The notes beneath the pieces are model-generated. The model was not told where the DNA came from. It was given only the letters and a program-made list of their open reading frames with translations, and searched no databases. Below, one piece after another: positions 24,401 to 31,600 of a stretch of 64,000 nt of DNA. Origin of the DNA: Marthasterias glacialis (lineage: Eukaryota; Echinodermata; Asteroidea; Forcipulatida; Asteriidae). How positions within the stretch are numbered: position 1 is the stretch's first letter; each line of letters begins with the position of its first letter. The DNA lies in assembly GCA_911728455.2 (NCBI GenBank), contig OU452225.1:5626852-5690851 (forward strand), in the 5' to 3' direction. Made by a program: the position numbers and the translations under genes.

Positions 24401-27400
24401 AGTCACGTGACCTATTGTGGGTAATAAATGTAAACAAACACGACGTACTCCAAAGGAAAGTGCGGTTACGGTAAATGATGATTGTTGCATTTGTGTATTC
24501 GATCGAGGCTTTTCTTTCTCGAAATCTGTGAAAAAAATTTCTAAAGTTTTTACCAGAGACCTTCGAGTGGCTGAATGAAGCCAGTAAGGACAGTTTCAGC
24601 AAGTCTTGGAAATTGTAAAAGTAACGTATTGCATGATGTGTACGGAACGTTTGGGCCAGACGACCACGATCACACACTTTTCAACACAAGAATTTCAAAG
24701 TTTTGAAGCTGAATCATCCAAAGAAATTGCTTTCCAAAACTGTGTGATTCCTTTGCCTATTTGAAATTTCGCAAGGCTATGTATAAATGCTCACTTTTCC
24801 AACGTTCTTTTGTACAGTGATTTAGGCCTACATTACAAACAAAATAACAGGCGGGTGGCTACATAGTCGTCTGACGCAGGTAGTGCATAACTCAAAATAA
24901 ACCTCTTTTGTAGTAGAATTACTGGTAGTTTATGAAACAGAAATGTGATTAACATCAATGTCACAACATACAACTTTAAAAAAAAAATGGCTCAGTAGCT
25001 GTGTTTTTATTACCAAAAGCCGACTTTTGGTGTGTCTCTTTCGGTGACGACATGTATTTACACGTAGTTTGCCATCAACTCAGATGGCGTAGTACCCACA
25101 GTAGGTCACGTGATGACAAGTAAATATTGGTTGCGCAATCGGTATATTGCAAGTTGTGTATTGTTATGAGACTTAATATGAGTTGTTGAGTCTTTAGTGT
25201 TGCTTAGTTCTCAACAGTTAGGAACTCGCCTTCATTTTGTCATTTGCCACTTTTCATCGCTCAGTGCCTGAACCCCAGGTCATGACCTAATCACGTAGCT
25301 GGCGTAAAACAATAAATATTAAATGTGTATGTCCTATACCAGCCATCGACTCTACATTTTGTTAATGCGTTAATTTGATTTATATTTTGTAATCAGATGT
25401 TATCAAACCATTTGTAGATCTGCTTTGTTTTAGCTTATTTTAATAAAAGATGAACTTCTTACACAAATATGAACAATTCCATAGTTATAATACATTTTAA
25501 ATCGCTGACGACCCAAAGCTACGAATTTGTTTTTACCGTACAGTTCCTGCTGCTGTTTCCGACCTGGAAATCGATCGAAAACCCAAACAACTGAAATTAT
25601 CGTGGACAGCCCCTGGTGCCAACCCTGACAATCCTTGCCCTGCTACTGACTACCTGGTGACGTATGCACTCATCAATGTGGAGCAATGTCAGGAGGGTGA
25701 CCGTTCCGGTGGTACACTGAACACTACCGAAACTTCAATCAGTATTAAAGAACTGAAACCATACTCAGAATACAGGGTCAATGTCACATCGAGAAACGAA
25801 GCCGGAAATGGAGCTTCGGCAACTCTGTCAAGTTACACGGCAGAAAGAAGTAAATCAATTCTTTTCAAACCCCATACCTTGATGCAAATTTAGTCGACTT
25901 CAAGCACTCCCTTATTCTTACATAGGCAACTGAAGATGACAAATTAATAAAAAGAGAGATTATTTGATTTGCACCCCCCTTAAGATGATCCTCTGCTTCG
26001 TGAGGTTGTATCGTAAACTAGGTTGTGATCCCTGGTTATAAGGCAGTTTCGGCAAGTTAATCCTTGAGGTCGCCAGATTCAAATCCCTTTTAATTTTTAC
26101 TCTCTTCACCCAATGAACAAAAACAAACAAACAGACAGACAACAACGAAACCAATGCCTGAACACATACCAATAAATTTGTGTTTCGTTGAGAGGTTTTG
26201 TTTTTGCAACGGGGTTTTCCCGGTCAGTAAAATAGCCATCTGCTGCTTGCTTTTGCGAAATTGAATGATCTTTTCAACTTAAATTTGAATGATTTTATAT
26301 TGACCAAAGAATGCTTTGCTGTTTAGCTCAGTTAACTCTTAGTGACCGTTGAATGCTAATGCAACGGAGCTTTCTTTTCCACACAAAATTGAATGAGCTG
26401 GGAGTTTTAAATTGGTCGGGAAAACCTAAACTTTAAAGAAATGTGCTAATACTCAAATTGGCTTCTTTTTGATCAGGTCTTGGTGTTGCGCCTACATTCA
26501 ATTGGAGTGAAGTGACTAACGATAGAATCAGAATCACCTGGAACCCCATCCCATGTGGAAGCAGAGGCGTTCGTATTAACGGCTATAAAGCGCAATTGTT
26601 TTGGCCAGTACAGAAGCAATTCATTCGGCAGTCTGAACATTTGCAAACCACGTCTGTACAGTTTAACAGATTATCCCCTTGTACATCATACACCATCAAT
26701 GTAACTACTGTAAATGAAGGCGAAACCACTTCTTTTAATCGACGTGAAACAACGAAGGTGATCGGTATGTGTGCACAAACCAAACCATCGTTGATCTTGT
26801 GTTTCCACTCTTGATATTATCTGAATTGTTTCATCGTATGAACAACACATAATACAAATAAATGTATGGATTTATCATATCGTCGGCTCAGAACTAAAAG
26901 GTCATTAACTTCCGCAATCGACAAAAGGTCATTAACATTTCCAAACTAAAAAAAAAAACAGTAAATAAGATTTAAAATTCAAAAACAAATGTTTGTCTAT
27001 CCAAAAAGTAGTTTAACCTGTTATTCTAAACTACAATTTGGATAGACAAACCATTAGTTTTTAATTTTTAAACCTTATTTACGGTTTTTAGTTTGGAAAT
27101 GTTAATGACCTTATAGTTCTGAGCCGACGATATACAGTTTTTCATGTGGTATACAAAAATGTGACGATTGAAAAACACGCGCATAGTATTCAGTATATAC
27201 GTAATTTATTCCTTGCGACCTAATTAACTCATCACTCATCAAAATGTTTATGCTGGGCTGATATAACCACCAACACTAGCATCACACAAAGTAGTGATTA
27301 TAAACTGCATGTGTTGCAGAAAACCCAACGGAGATATAATTGCCAGTCACATGTAGCTTGTTGATTGTTCCATGAATCAGATTCTCGTTTCACTTTATAT

Positions 27401-28367
27401 GACTGTATACAGAGCCACATGCTGTTACCGGCCTGACCATAGTTCCCATCAATCACGATCAACTCAGGGTATCATGGACGGCCCGTGGTACACCAGATAA
27501 TCCTTGCCTCGCAACTGACTACCTTGTGACCTATGAACTCATCAATCTGGAGCTATGTCAGAAGGGTAATCATTCCGGTGGTTCACTGACCACACCCGAT
27601 ACTTCAATCATTATTGGAGGATTGAAAGCATACTCGACATACAGAGTCAATGTCACATCAAGAAACGAAGCTGGAAATGGAACCACGACATTGTCTTCGA
27701 ACACCACATGGGAAAAAGGTAAGCGGTCTTATTTTCATGTTTTTGTTCGTAATACGTGCTCCTGTTTTAATAATAACATTTTATAAACAGTACTACTTGA
27801 CCTATCCATGGCCTATGTAACGTGCTATAGGAGGATTCTTTATTACGAACCAATCTTCTCAACGAAGGCTAGGGGAGGCCCTCACCCAACCCTTGAACGA
27901 TAATGACAGTAAAGAATACCGAAAGTAGAGTTAAACTTCACTGGTCAGGACCATTTCAAAATAAAATATGTTGTGTCATGTTCGTACGTTTGGTACAGTG
28001 TTATGTTTAGCAACGTTCTATTAAAATGAGAGATGTCAGTCACTACCAAATAACACTTTGCTTTAAACCTTATATTGTACATTAGGTCCTGAGGTTGCGC
28101 CTACGTTTAATAATAGTGAAGTAACTGACAGTAGCATCAGCATCACGTGGAATTCCATCCCCTGTGGTAGTAGAGGCGGCCTCATCACAGGCTACGGGGC
28201 AGCCTTGTATCAGACAGGACACAGGCAAGGGCAATATAAAGATGTGACATCAACATCTGTACAGTTCGTCAACTTATCCCCTTGTACATCATACGCCATC
28301 GTTGTCACTACACTCGGAATTGGCAACGGCACCTATTTTCAACAAGAGGAGACTACGGATACTATTG
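5350..28367 (+). CDS. Tie-like receptor ectodomain gene (span of exons seen)
   Basis: Span of a multi-exon host gene. In order it has Ig1 (5350-5670), Ig2 (11085-11333), EGF x3 (11905-12039, 12285-12443, 12832-12963), a micro-exon (14207-14263) and FN3 x11 (14721-28367). All exons are open and phase 1-1, about 1,440 codons in total. Vertebrate TIE1/TIE2 have Ig-Ig-EGF3-Ig-FN3x3-TM-kinase. This gene lacks the third Ig and has many more FN3 domains. No TM or kinase exon is found before the next gene starts at 55.9 kb. It may be joined upstream to the EGF triplet at 266-3837. An array of secreted, truncated or incompletely assembled receptors is possible. Confidence 0.8.
5740..6010. repeat. (TTTTA)n-(TTTCA)n-(TTTTA)n pentanucleotide array
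   Basis: A microsatellite of about 270 bp that starts 70 bp after the Ig1 donor. A short TTTTA block leads into about 47 TTTCA units with one interruption near 5872, then returns to TTTTA units. It lies in the large intron 5671-11084 and produces long spurious open frames of repeated HFISF. Confidence 0.97.
6310..6690. repeat. degenerate direct repeat pair
   Basis: Two related segments of about 85 bp: about 6325-6410 and about 6600-6690. Both contain a GACC...AAAGAAAGTA...GATGTAAAGC-like start and CATATTCAAG...GATGGG at the end. The first reads as an open stretch (FDPEKVYKKLRERGCKAIHI), but no family was recognised. They look like remnants of a duplicated element. Confidence 0.5.
6696..7475. 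mobile_element. 780-bp inverted-repeat DNA element, copy 1
   Basis: A non-autonomous DNA element bounded by a perfect 20-bp inverted repeat: AATAGACCGATTGCGCGACC at 6696-6715 and its complement at 7456-7475. A TCACGTGAC motif lies inside each end. Two further copies in inverted orientation lie at 9328-9995 (one end missing) and 24379-25148. The target duplication is unclear and no transposase is encoded. Confidence 0.85.
7476..8064. other. intron sequence, no gene
   Basis: AT-rich intron sequence with no coding exon seen. A hammerhead-like motif at 7925-7950 suggests the remains of another Penelope-type terminus. Confidence 0.5.
7925..7950 (+). ncRNA. hammerhead-ribozyme-like motif
   Basis: CTGACGA (7925-7931) is followed by GTAG, a TTGTTG loop, CTAC and GAAA (7947-7950). 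This matches the conserved boxes and stem II of a hammerhead ribozyme, except for one extra A before the stem. It is probably a relic of a Penelope-like terminus. Activity is unknown. Confidence 0.4.
8069..9021. mobile_element. piggyBac-like non-autonomous element with TTAA duplication
   Basis: An element of 953 bp flanked by TTAA (8065-8068 and 9022-9025), with inverted ends CCCTATCAGGACCGGG and CCCGTCCTGATAGGG. TTAA duplications and ends starting CCC are typical of piggyBac-type transposons. C-runs sit just inside both ends. The internal sequence is non-coding, with CATAACTTCTGTACTTTTTG-like text. It lies in the intron 5671-11084. Confidence 0.88.
9093..9280. mobile_element. hAT-like MITE with 8-bp duplication
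   Basis: A 188-bp element with ends CAGCGGCGTAG and CTACGCCGCTG. Its flanks are CTGCACAA (9085-9092) and CTACACAA (9281-9288), an 8-bp duplication with one mismatch. The 8-bp duplication and CAG-type ends fit hAT elements. Confidence 0.85.
9328..9995. mobile_element. 780-bp DNA element family, copy 2 (one end missing)
   Basis: An inverted copy of the 6696-7475 family. It begins with GACTGATTGCGTGACCC next to CACGTCACGTGACC and shares TATTCGATCGAGGC with the copy at 24379. It carries an AT-rich insertion near 9830-9900 and lacks the distal inverted end. Confidence 0.75.
9996..11084. other. intron sequence with poly-A tract
   Basis: No gene is seen. A 42-base A run lies at 10602-10643. The stretch ends in the pyrimidine-rich acceptor of the Ig2 exon. 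Confidence 0.5.
11085..11333 (+). CDS. Tie-like Ig2 exon
   Basis: An exon of 249 nt, phase 1-1, acceptor TTTCTGCAG and donor GTGGGA. It starts LILPVKLSQTANRGDDVNLT and ends AYGGQAIMRLIVRG. Human TIE2 has GDNVNISFKK and FTSAFTRLIVRR at the same places (from memory), supporting the second Ig domain of the Tie head. A single cysteine lies in AVYECHYP and the usual partner is absent, as in other divergent Tie Ig domains. The EGF triplet follows directly, as in vertebrate Tie proteins. Confidence 0.88.
11334..11904. other. intron, no feature seen
   Basis: AT-rich intron between Ig2 and the EGF triplet. I see no exon or clear repeat. Confidence 0.5.
11905..12039 (+). CDS. Tie-like EGF exon 1 (second unit)
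   Basis: An exon of 135 nt, phase 1-1, acceptor TCTTGAAG and donor GTGGGT. It encodes CERDKWNLPDCDRDCQICLN and then GGVCDDTIGICICPPGF. It aligns with TIE2 CEAQKWGPECNHLC and CICPPGF (from memory) and with the exon at 266-400. Confidence 0.9.
12285..12443 (+). CDS. Tie-like EGF exon 2 (second unit)
   Basis: An exon of 159 nt, phase 1-1, acceptor CAATTACAG and donor GTATTA. It includes [20 protein letters not shown], identical to its paralogue at 569-727 over these 20 residues and very close to vertebrate TIE2. A T-run follows the donor at about 12453-12482. Confidence 0.92.
12832..12963 (+). CDS. Tie-like EGF exon 3 (second unit)
   Basis: An exon of 132 nt, phase 1-1, acceptor ATTGTCCCAG and donor GTGTGG. 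It encodes ECAHGMYGADCAQTCHCANG and ends APGYTGENCQ. In vertebrate Tie a third Ig domain follows. Here no Ig exon is seen before the FN3 array, only the short exon at 14207. Confidence 0.88.
13222..13386. mobile_element. 165-bp palindromic MITE with CACTG/CAGTG ends
   Basis: Ends CACTGCCAAAAC... and ...TTTTTTCAGTG with long inverted arms (TGTTAAATTGAT against ATCAATTTAACA, and TTGGTATCT against AGATACCAA). TA dinucleotides flank both sides (13220-13221 and 13387-13388). The CACTG termini resemble those of the large element at 41750-55193. Confidence 0.8.
13392..13860. mobile_element. 470-bp inverted-repeat element
   Basis: Arms of about 85 bp at about 13394-13480 and about 13773-13860 are mutually inverted. 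Both contain CACGCGCAAGCGCACAACT and GTAAAATATTCTGCC (or the complement). It abuts the preceding MITE. The boundaries are approximate and no coding capacity is seen. Confidence 0.75.
14207..14263 (+). CDS. 19-codon cysteine/sequon-rich micro-exon
   Basis: A 57-nt candidate exon, phase 1-1, between TTTGTCTTTATTACAG and GTATGTC. Joined to EGF exon 3 it reads DRCLNLTNTTSCNTTCTTH, with three cysteines and three N-glycosylation sequons. Skipping it keeps the frame, so it could be alternatively included. It sits where vertebrate Tie has Ig3. The call rests on splice sites and phase only. Confidence 0.6.
14264..14720. other. intron, no feature seen
   Basis: AT-rich intron ending in TTGATTACAG. No further exon is seen. 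Confidence 0.5.
14721..15014 (+). CDS. FN3-1 exon
   Basis: An exon of 294 nt, phase 1-1, acceptor GATTACAG and donor GTGAAT. It encodes a fibronectin type III domain (LLPPKDLRIF..., THTLSWNPVICP, SLCTSYQFKVAARTSKGIGP). It is the only FN3 exon outside the paired repeats and is the most divergent, so it probably represents the founder FN3 next to the EGF block. Confidence 0.85.
15015..15788. other. intron, no feature seen
   Basis: AT-rich intron ending in TTTCTTTTTGCAG. No exon or clear repeat is seen. Confidence 0.5.
15789..16097 (+). CDS. FN3-2 exon (type a, pair 1)
   Basis: An exon of 309 nt, phase 1-1, donor GTAAGC. It starts VPTPVTNLTVST and has VTLSWDAPVTD, CPATDYMVTYDLVNLEQC and LKAYSTYMVNITSRNQVGSS. 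Type a FN3 modules carry a cysteine pair (CPATDY and LEQC) that may form a disulfide. It is nearly identical to FN3-4 at 16694-17002. Confidence 0.9.
16267..16557 (+). CDS. FN3-3 exon (type b, pair 1)
   Basis: An exon of 291 nt, phase 1-1, acceptor TTCCATGTCAG and donor GTAATA. It starts EPTHAPTVTVNSTST and has FVWDLPCGTRGG and LTPCTIYVFQVRAW. Type b modules share the PCGxRGG and LxPCTxY cysteines. It is nearly identical to FN3-5 at 17165-17455. Confidence 0.9.
16694..17002 (+). CDS. FN3-4 exon (type a, pair 2)
   Basis: An exon of 309 nt, phase 1-1. It differs from FN3-2 at few codons (VTLLWDAPVTD, INSLKAYSTYMVNLTSRN). The following intron is also similar, with ATTCTTGCGATG near the same offset, so the pair duplicated with its intron about 0.9 kb away. 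Confidence 0.9.
17165..17455 (+). CDS. FN3-5 exon (type b, pair 2)
   Basis: An exon of 291 nt, phase 1-1, acceptor CCATGACAG and donor GTAAAA. It has EPTHAPTVNVNSTSTENITF, FVWNLPCGTRGG and LTPCTTYVFQVRAW. It is the partner of FN3-4 and the recent duplicate of FN3-3. The next intron (17456-23445) is expanded to 6 kb by two LINE insertions. Confidence 0.9.
17520..20450 (+). mobile_element. CR1/Jockey-type LINE, degraded and interrupted
   Basis: Fragments of one LINE on the + strand. Endonuclease text (FGTLNTRSVRNKT, then KRGGGVALIYK) lies at about 17.66-18.08 kb. RT text lies at about 19.4-20.4 kb, with FKSYLSGRTQ, GVPQGSCLGPALFSIYTLPV and CYADDTHIYVSV. The two parts are separated by about 0.9 kb of unrelated DNA (about 18.08-18.95) and are out of frame in several places with stops. 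The first 80 bp shares words with 60310-60412 (see findings). An old, inactive copy in the FN3-5/FN3-6 intron. Confidence 0.8.
20500..23265 (+). mobile_element. RTE/Ingi-like LINE with long endonuclease ORF, internally deleted
   Basis: The 5' leader (about 20.5-21.0 kb, with GGGCTCGTTAGC repeated) is followed by an open frame, 21015-22697 (560 codons). That frame holds an APE-type endonuclease: FNTRTLATTAKKAEL, IICIQEHR, GGDFNAQLGP and SDHRIVSCN. RT begins at LKNLRNSKTPGPDNIP, continues after a frame change near 22.65 kb and reaches IVFVDFSKAFDSVN near 23.03 kb. It then jumps to the C-terminal tail (NYIDTICRDTKHEIEDLPNL, then LWRGVVNSISVAAAR and a stop near 23255). The central RT, including the YADD box, is therefore deleted. 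It ends in a (GAT)n tail. The clade is not certain. Confidence 0.82.
23446..23754 (+). CDS. FN3-6 exon (type a, pair 3)
   Basis: An exon of 309 nt, phase 1-1, acceptor GTCAACAG and donor GTAAGT. It has VPSSVRDLVIKP, LNVSWQIKGVN, CLAKDFLVTYELITLEKC and LKAYSTYRVKVTSRNEAGNG. The cysteine pair and length match the other type a modules, but the sequence is clearly diverged from pairs 1 and 2. Confidence 0.9.
23876..24169 (+). CDS. FN3-7 exon (type b, pair 3)
   Basis: An exon of 294 nt, phase 1-1, acceptor CTTTTCACAG and donor GTATGT. It has EPTYAPTVTGSSLS, FAWDIPCGRRGG and LTPCSSYLFVVRAS. It is the partner of FN3-6, only 121 bp downstream. Confidence 0.9.
24170..25543. other. intron with poly-A run and DNA element copy 3
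   Basis: Contains an A run at about 24289-24316 and the inverted-repeat element at 24379-25148. The remaining sequence shows nothing recognised. Confidence 0.6.
24379..25148. mobile_element. 780-bp DNA element family, copy 3 (complete)
   Basis: A 770-bp copy in inverted orientation relative to 6696-7475. Its ends are AATAGATGGATTGTGCGACC and the complement-like GGTTGCGCAATCGGTATATT, with TCACGTGACC inside the left end and GGTCACGTGA inside the right. It shares the body text TATTCGATCGAGGC and TTCGCAAGGCTA. Non-autonomous. Confidence 0.83.
25544..25849 (+). CDS. FN3-8 exon (type a, pair 4)
   Basis: An exon of 306 nt, phase 1-1, acceptor TACCGTACAG and donor GTAAAT. It has VPAAVSDLEIDRKPK, LKLSWTAPGANP, CPATDYLVTYALINVEQC and EYRVNVTSRNEAGNG. 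A typical type a module with the paired cysteines. Confidence 0.9.
25850..26476. other. intron, no feature seen
   Basis: AT-rich intron between FN3-8 and FN3-9 with no recognised repeat. Confidence 0.5.
26477..26764 (+). CDS. FN3-9 exon (type b, pair 4)
   Basis: An exon of 288 nt, phase 1-1, acceptor TTTTGATCAG and donor GTATGT. It has GLGVAPTFNWSEVTNDR, ITWNPIPCGSRGV and LSPCTSYTINVTTV. It belongs to type b by its PCGSRG and LSPCTSY cysteines and is closest to FN3-11. Confidence 0.88.
26880..27130. mobile_element. 251-bp long-palindrome MITE with TA flanks
   Basis: Arms of more than 100 bp fold back on each other: TCGTCGGCTCAGAACT against AGTTCTGAGCCGACGA, GGTCATTAAC against GTTAATGACC, and TTTGTCTATCCAAA against TTTGGATAGACAAA. 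TA flanks both ends (26878-26879 and 27131-27132). It lies within the FN3-9/FN3-10 intron, where transcription would give a hairpin RNA. Confidence 0.85.
27413..27718 (+). CDS. FN3-10 exon (type a, pair 5)
   Basis: An exon of 306 nt, phase 1-1, acceptor GACTGTATACAG and donor GTAAGC. It has EPHAVTGLTIVP-like text, LRVSWTARGTPD, CLATDYLVTYELINLELC and TYRVNVTSRNEAGNG. Type a cysteines are conserved. Confidence 0.9.
27719..28085. other. intron, no feature seen
   Basis: Intron between the members of pair 5. No recognised repeat. Confidence 0.5.
28086..28367 (+). CDS. FN3-11 exon (type b, pair 5), last exon seen
   Basis: An exon of 282 nt, phase 1-1, acceptor GTACATTAG and donor GTAAGC. It has GPEVAPTFNNSEVTDSS, ITWNSIPCGSRGG and LSPCTSYAIVVTTL. 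A good donor follows, so a further exon is expected. None is recognised between here and 55.9 kb. Confidence 0.88.
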
Positions 28368-28619
28368 GTAAGCACCTTCCAATAAGTTGTTATCACTAAG
28401 AACAGGATGTGAAAGCAGATCCGTTTTCACATAGACTCAATGAAATTATATGTGGTTGACACTTATTAAGCTTTCAGAAAAAGGGGTTAATTGAAGGTGC
28501 ATTGTCCGATTGTACGCCGAGCTGACGGTAAAATAATAGAATTAAAATTCAAATTGCTAACGTTATGAGGTAGGAAAATCCGTCAAGATATAAAGGCAGT
28601 TGAATAATTAAAAACACAT

Positions 28620-31600
28620 TAATGAAAGTATGGGCAAGCCTTGTAATCCTCGTAGTTATGACATACGGTACATCCAACAAGAAGCATGGCGCTGGAACAC
28701 ATGCTCTACTTCTAGCTCTGATAACTGCAACAATTTCCACCAGACTCTATTCCGTTTGCAGTGAACATTGCATACCATCTTGCAGGGCTAATTCCACTGA
28801 TAATTGTGGTGTCTTTAATGAAGTCTCTCATCAACATGGAAAGGAAATCTGGGCAGATTTCAAGCTCATTTCTGAGCTTTCTCAGCTATTTCTTCAAGAA
28901 TGGCTCAGTGTTCAACACACACTCGACTGGTTCCATTGTTACACTGATGTACATGTACATGTATGCTATTGCACTACACAATCAAGCCCATGGTCTGACC
29001 ATGCACACTTTTGTGGTGTATTCAACCCATCATGGTAAACCAAGAAGCTGTAAGAGTAAGTTTGGGCATGCCCCAATCAGTTATTACTCCAACTGTGAGG
29101 CCTCATTCAACATTGAACTGAGTATTTGTGGCGATGTGGAAAGTAACCCTGGCCCAGACACAATTTTAAATCTTCTACCTCCATCATCGTCTATCCAGCC
29201 TACTCATAGTACATCTGAACCATCGCCATTATGTCATACCACCTTGCGACCGTCATCCAAGTCAACTCTTAGTGCGGTTCTGTTCAATGCCAGAAGCATT
29301 GCCAACAAGTTACTCCTTTTTCAAACTGAACTAGATGTCTTCAAATACGACTTAGTTTTCATCACTGAATCGTGGCTCGACAACTCATTTCACGATGGAG
29401 AACTCCTTTCTGACTGTAACTTTTCCATTTTTAGAAAAGATCGTAACAGACATGGCGGAGGCGTTTTTGTTACTATTGCCAAACATTTATCTCCAGTTCG
29501 TAAACATGAATTTGAACGTGTGGACCTTGAATTGATTATGATTGAAATTCATACTAAACATGGTAAAGTGTTGTTGGGTTGTTTATATAGACCACCCAGT
29601 ACGTCTGCTAAGTTTTTTGATGATTATCAATCTGTCATTGAAACCATATTGTCATGTTCCCAACAGTATGCTGCCATAGTTTTACTTGGTGATTTTAACA
29701 TTGATTTCCGTACACAATCATCATCCTTGGCTTGTTTGAATAATATCTCTGATATTCTCAATTTACAGCAATTGGTCACATTCACCACTCGTAATAGTAC
29801 TTCACCCACTGCTCCTGGATCAGTGATAGACTTGTTGTTTACATATAGATCAGACCTGTTTTCTAATGTAATTCAACATGCCGGCCTTGGTAACAGTGAT
29901 CATAACGGTGTTAAGTTTGAAATGTTAACCTATAATGACCACAAAACAATGAATAGGTCTTTTTATCAATATAAAAAGGCTAACATCAATGCCTTATGTG
30001 ACACTCTCCGTTTGGTGCCTTGGCACACTTGTTACTCATCAGATGATATTAATGTGATATGGGCATATTTTAAAGACCTCTTGTTTGCTGCCATAAAAGA
30101 TAATGTTCCGACTGCCAAATGTAAAGGTAGAAAGAGACATCCATGGATCTCTTTGGATATCATTATTTTATCTAAAAAGAAAAACAGAGCCTTTAAAGCA
30201 GCTATGTGTAACAAAGCTAATCATAACTTATGGAACAAGTACAAGAAGCTTCGGAATGAGGTCAAGTATCGTACAAGACAATCATATTGTGCTTACATCA
30301 ATGACTTGGCCACGAATTGCTCATCAAATCCTAAACAGTTCTGGTCCTTTGTGAGCACTCAGCGTAGAAAGAGTACGATTATGAGTTTTCAAACTGACAA
30401 TGGTGTCATCAATGATCCAGTCAATATTGCTCAGAATTTCAACCTTATGTTTCAGAGTAATTTTAGCTGTGACTCTAAAAAATACCATTGATATCTCTTG
30501 CGATCATGTTAACACTGATTTCCGTCTTTGTAACATATCTACCACCCCAGCCGAGGTTAAACAACTTCTTTCAGAACTCAATATTCATAAGTCTTGTGGT
30601 CCTGATGACATATCTCCAATGTTGTTGCAACTAGCTTGTGATAGTCTAGCCGAACCACTCGCTAAACGTTTTAACCTTTCGCTTGCTACAGGTGTAGTCC
30701 CCTATGAATGGAAATTAGCGAACATTGTTCCTTTATTTAAAACTGGCAATGCGCATGTCATGTCAAATTATAGACCCATTTCTTTATGCTCTGTTATCTG
30801 TAAAATTCTTGAAAAGATTATCTGTAAAAATCTCATTAATCACATGTACAGAGGGGGGATAATCTCTCCTACTCAACATGTTTTTTTTCCTAAACGTTCT
30901 TGCATGACTCAATTGACAACTCTTTATCATAGCTGGGCCAATGCTCTTGATGTCTCAAAACCACCGCGCATTAATGCAATCTTCCTTGATTGGTCAAAAG
31001 CATTTGATCGTGTGAGTCACCAAGTTCTTTTAGACAAATTACAGACAAATTACGGGTTCAGTTTGTGGGTTCATCATCTGACTGGGTTGTGGTTCATTCT
31101 GGAGTGCCACAGGGATCTGTTCTTGCACCTATACTTTTTAACATATTTGCTTTCGATTTACCATTTTGCATACAGTCGAGTCTCCGTCAGTATGCAGATG
31201 ACACTGTCTTGTACAGAGTCATTAAAAATCCAGATGATGAAATTGCACTTCAGGATGACCTGCGGCACATTAATACTTGGTGTAGTTTTAACTGCATGAT
31301 TCTTAACCCAAATAAGTGCAAACTAATGACTATTACTCGGTCTAGAAACCCTGTTAATTCATTGTATAAGATTGCTAATCACACTCTGGAAAATGTGGAT
31401 AATTACAAATACCTGGGCGTTATTATCTCTAGGGACTTAAGCTGGAAAACACATGTTAATGCAGTCACTTCCAAAGCCACTAGACTTAATGGATTTATTG
31501 GTAGACTTGTTAAATCTGGAAACCCTAAAATTTTGACCTCACTCTATCGTTCGATTAGCAGACCTGTACTTGAATATGCTGCTCCCGTCTGGTGCCCTGT

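Noticed and set aside
28622-29038. 138-codon frame with a good signal-like start (MKVWASLVILVVMTYG) as a separate gene
   Set aside because: It overlaps the leader of the 2A LINE in another frame and ends inside it; more likely the LINE's 5' region.
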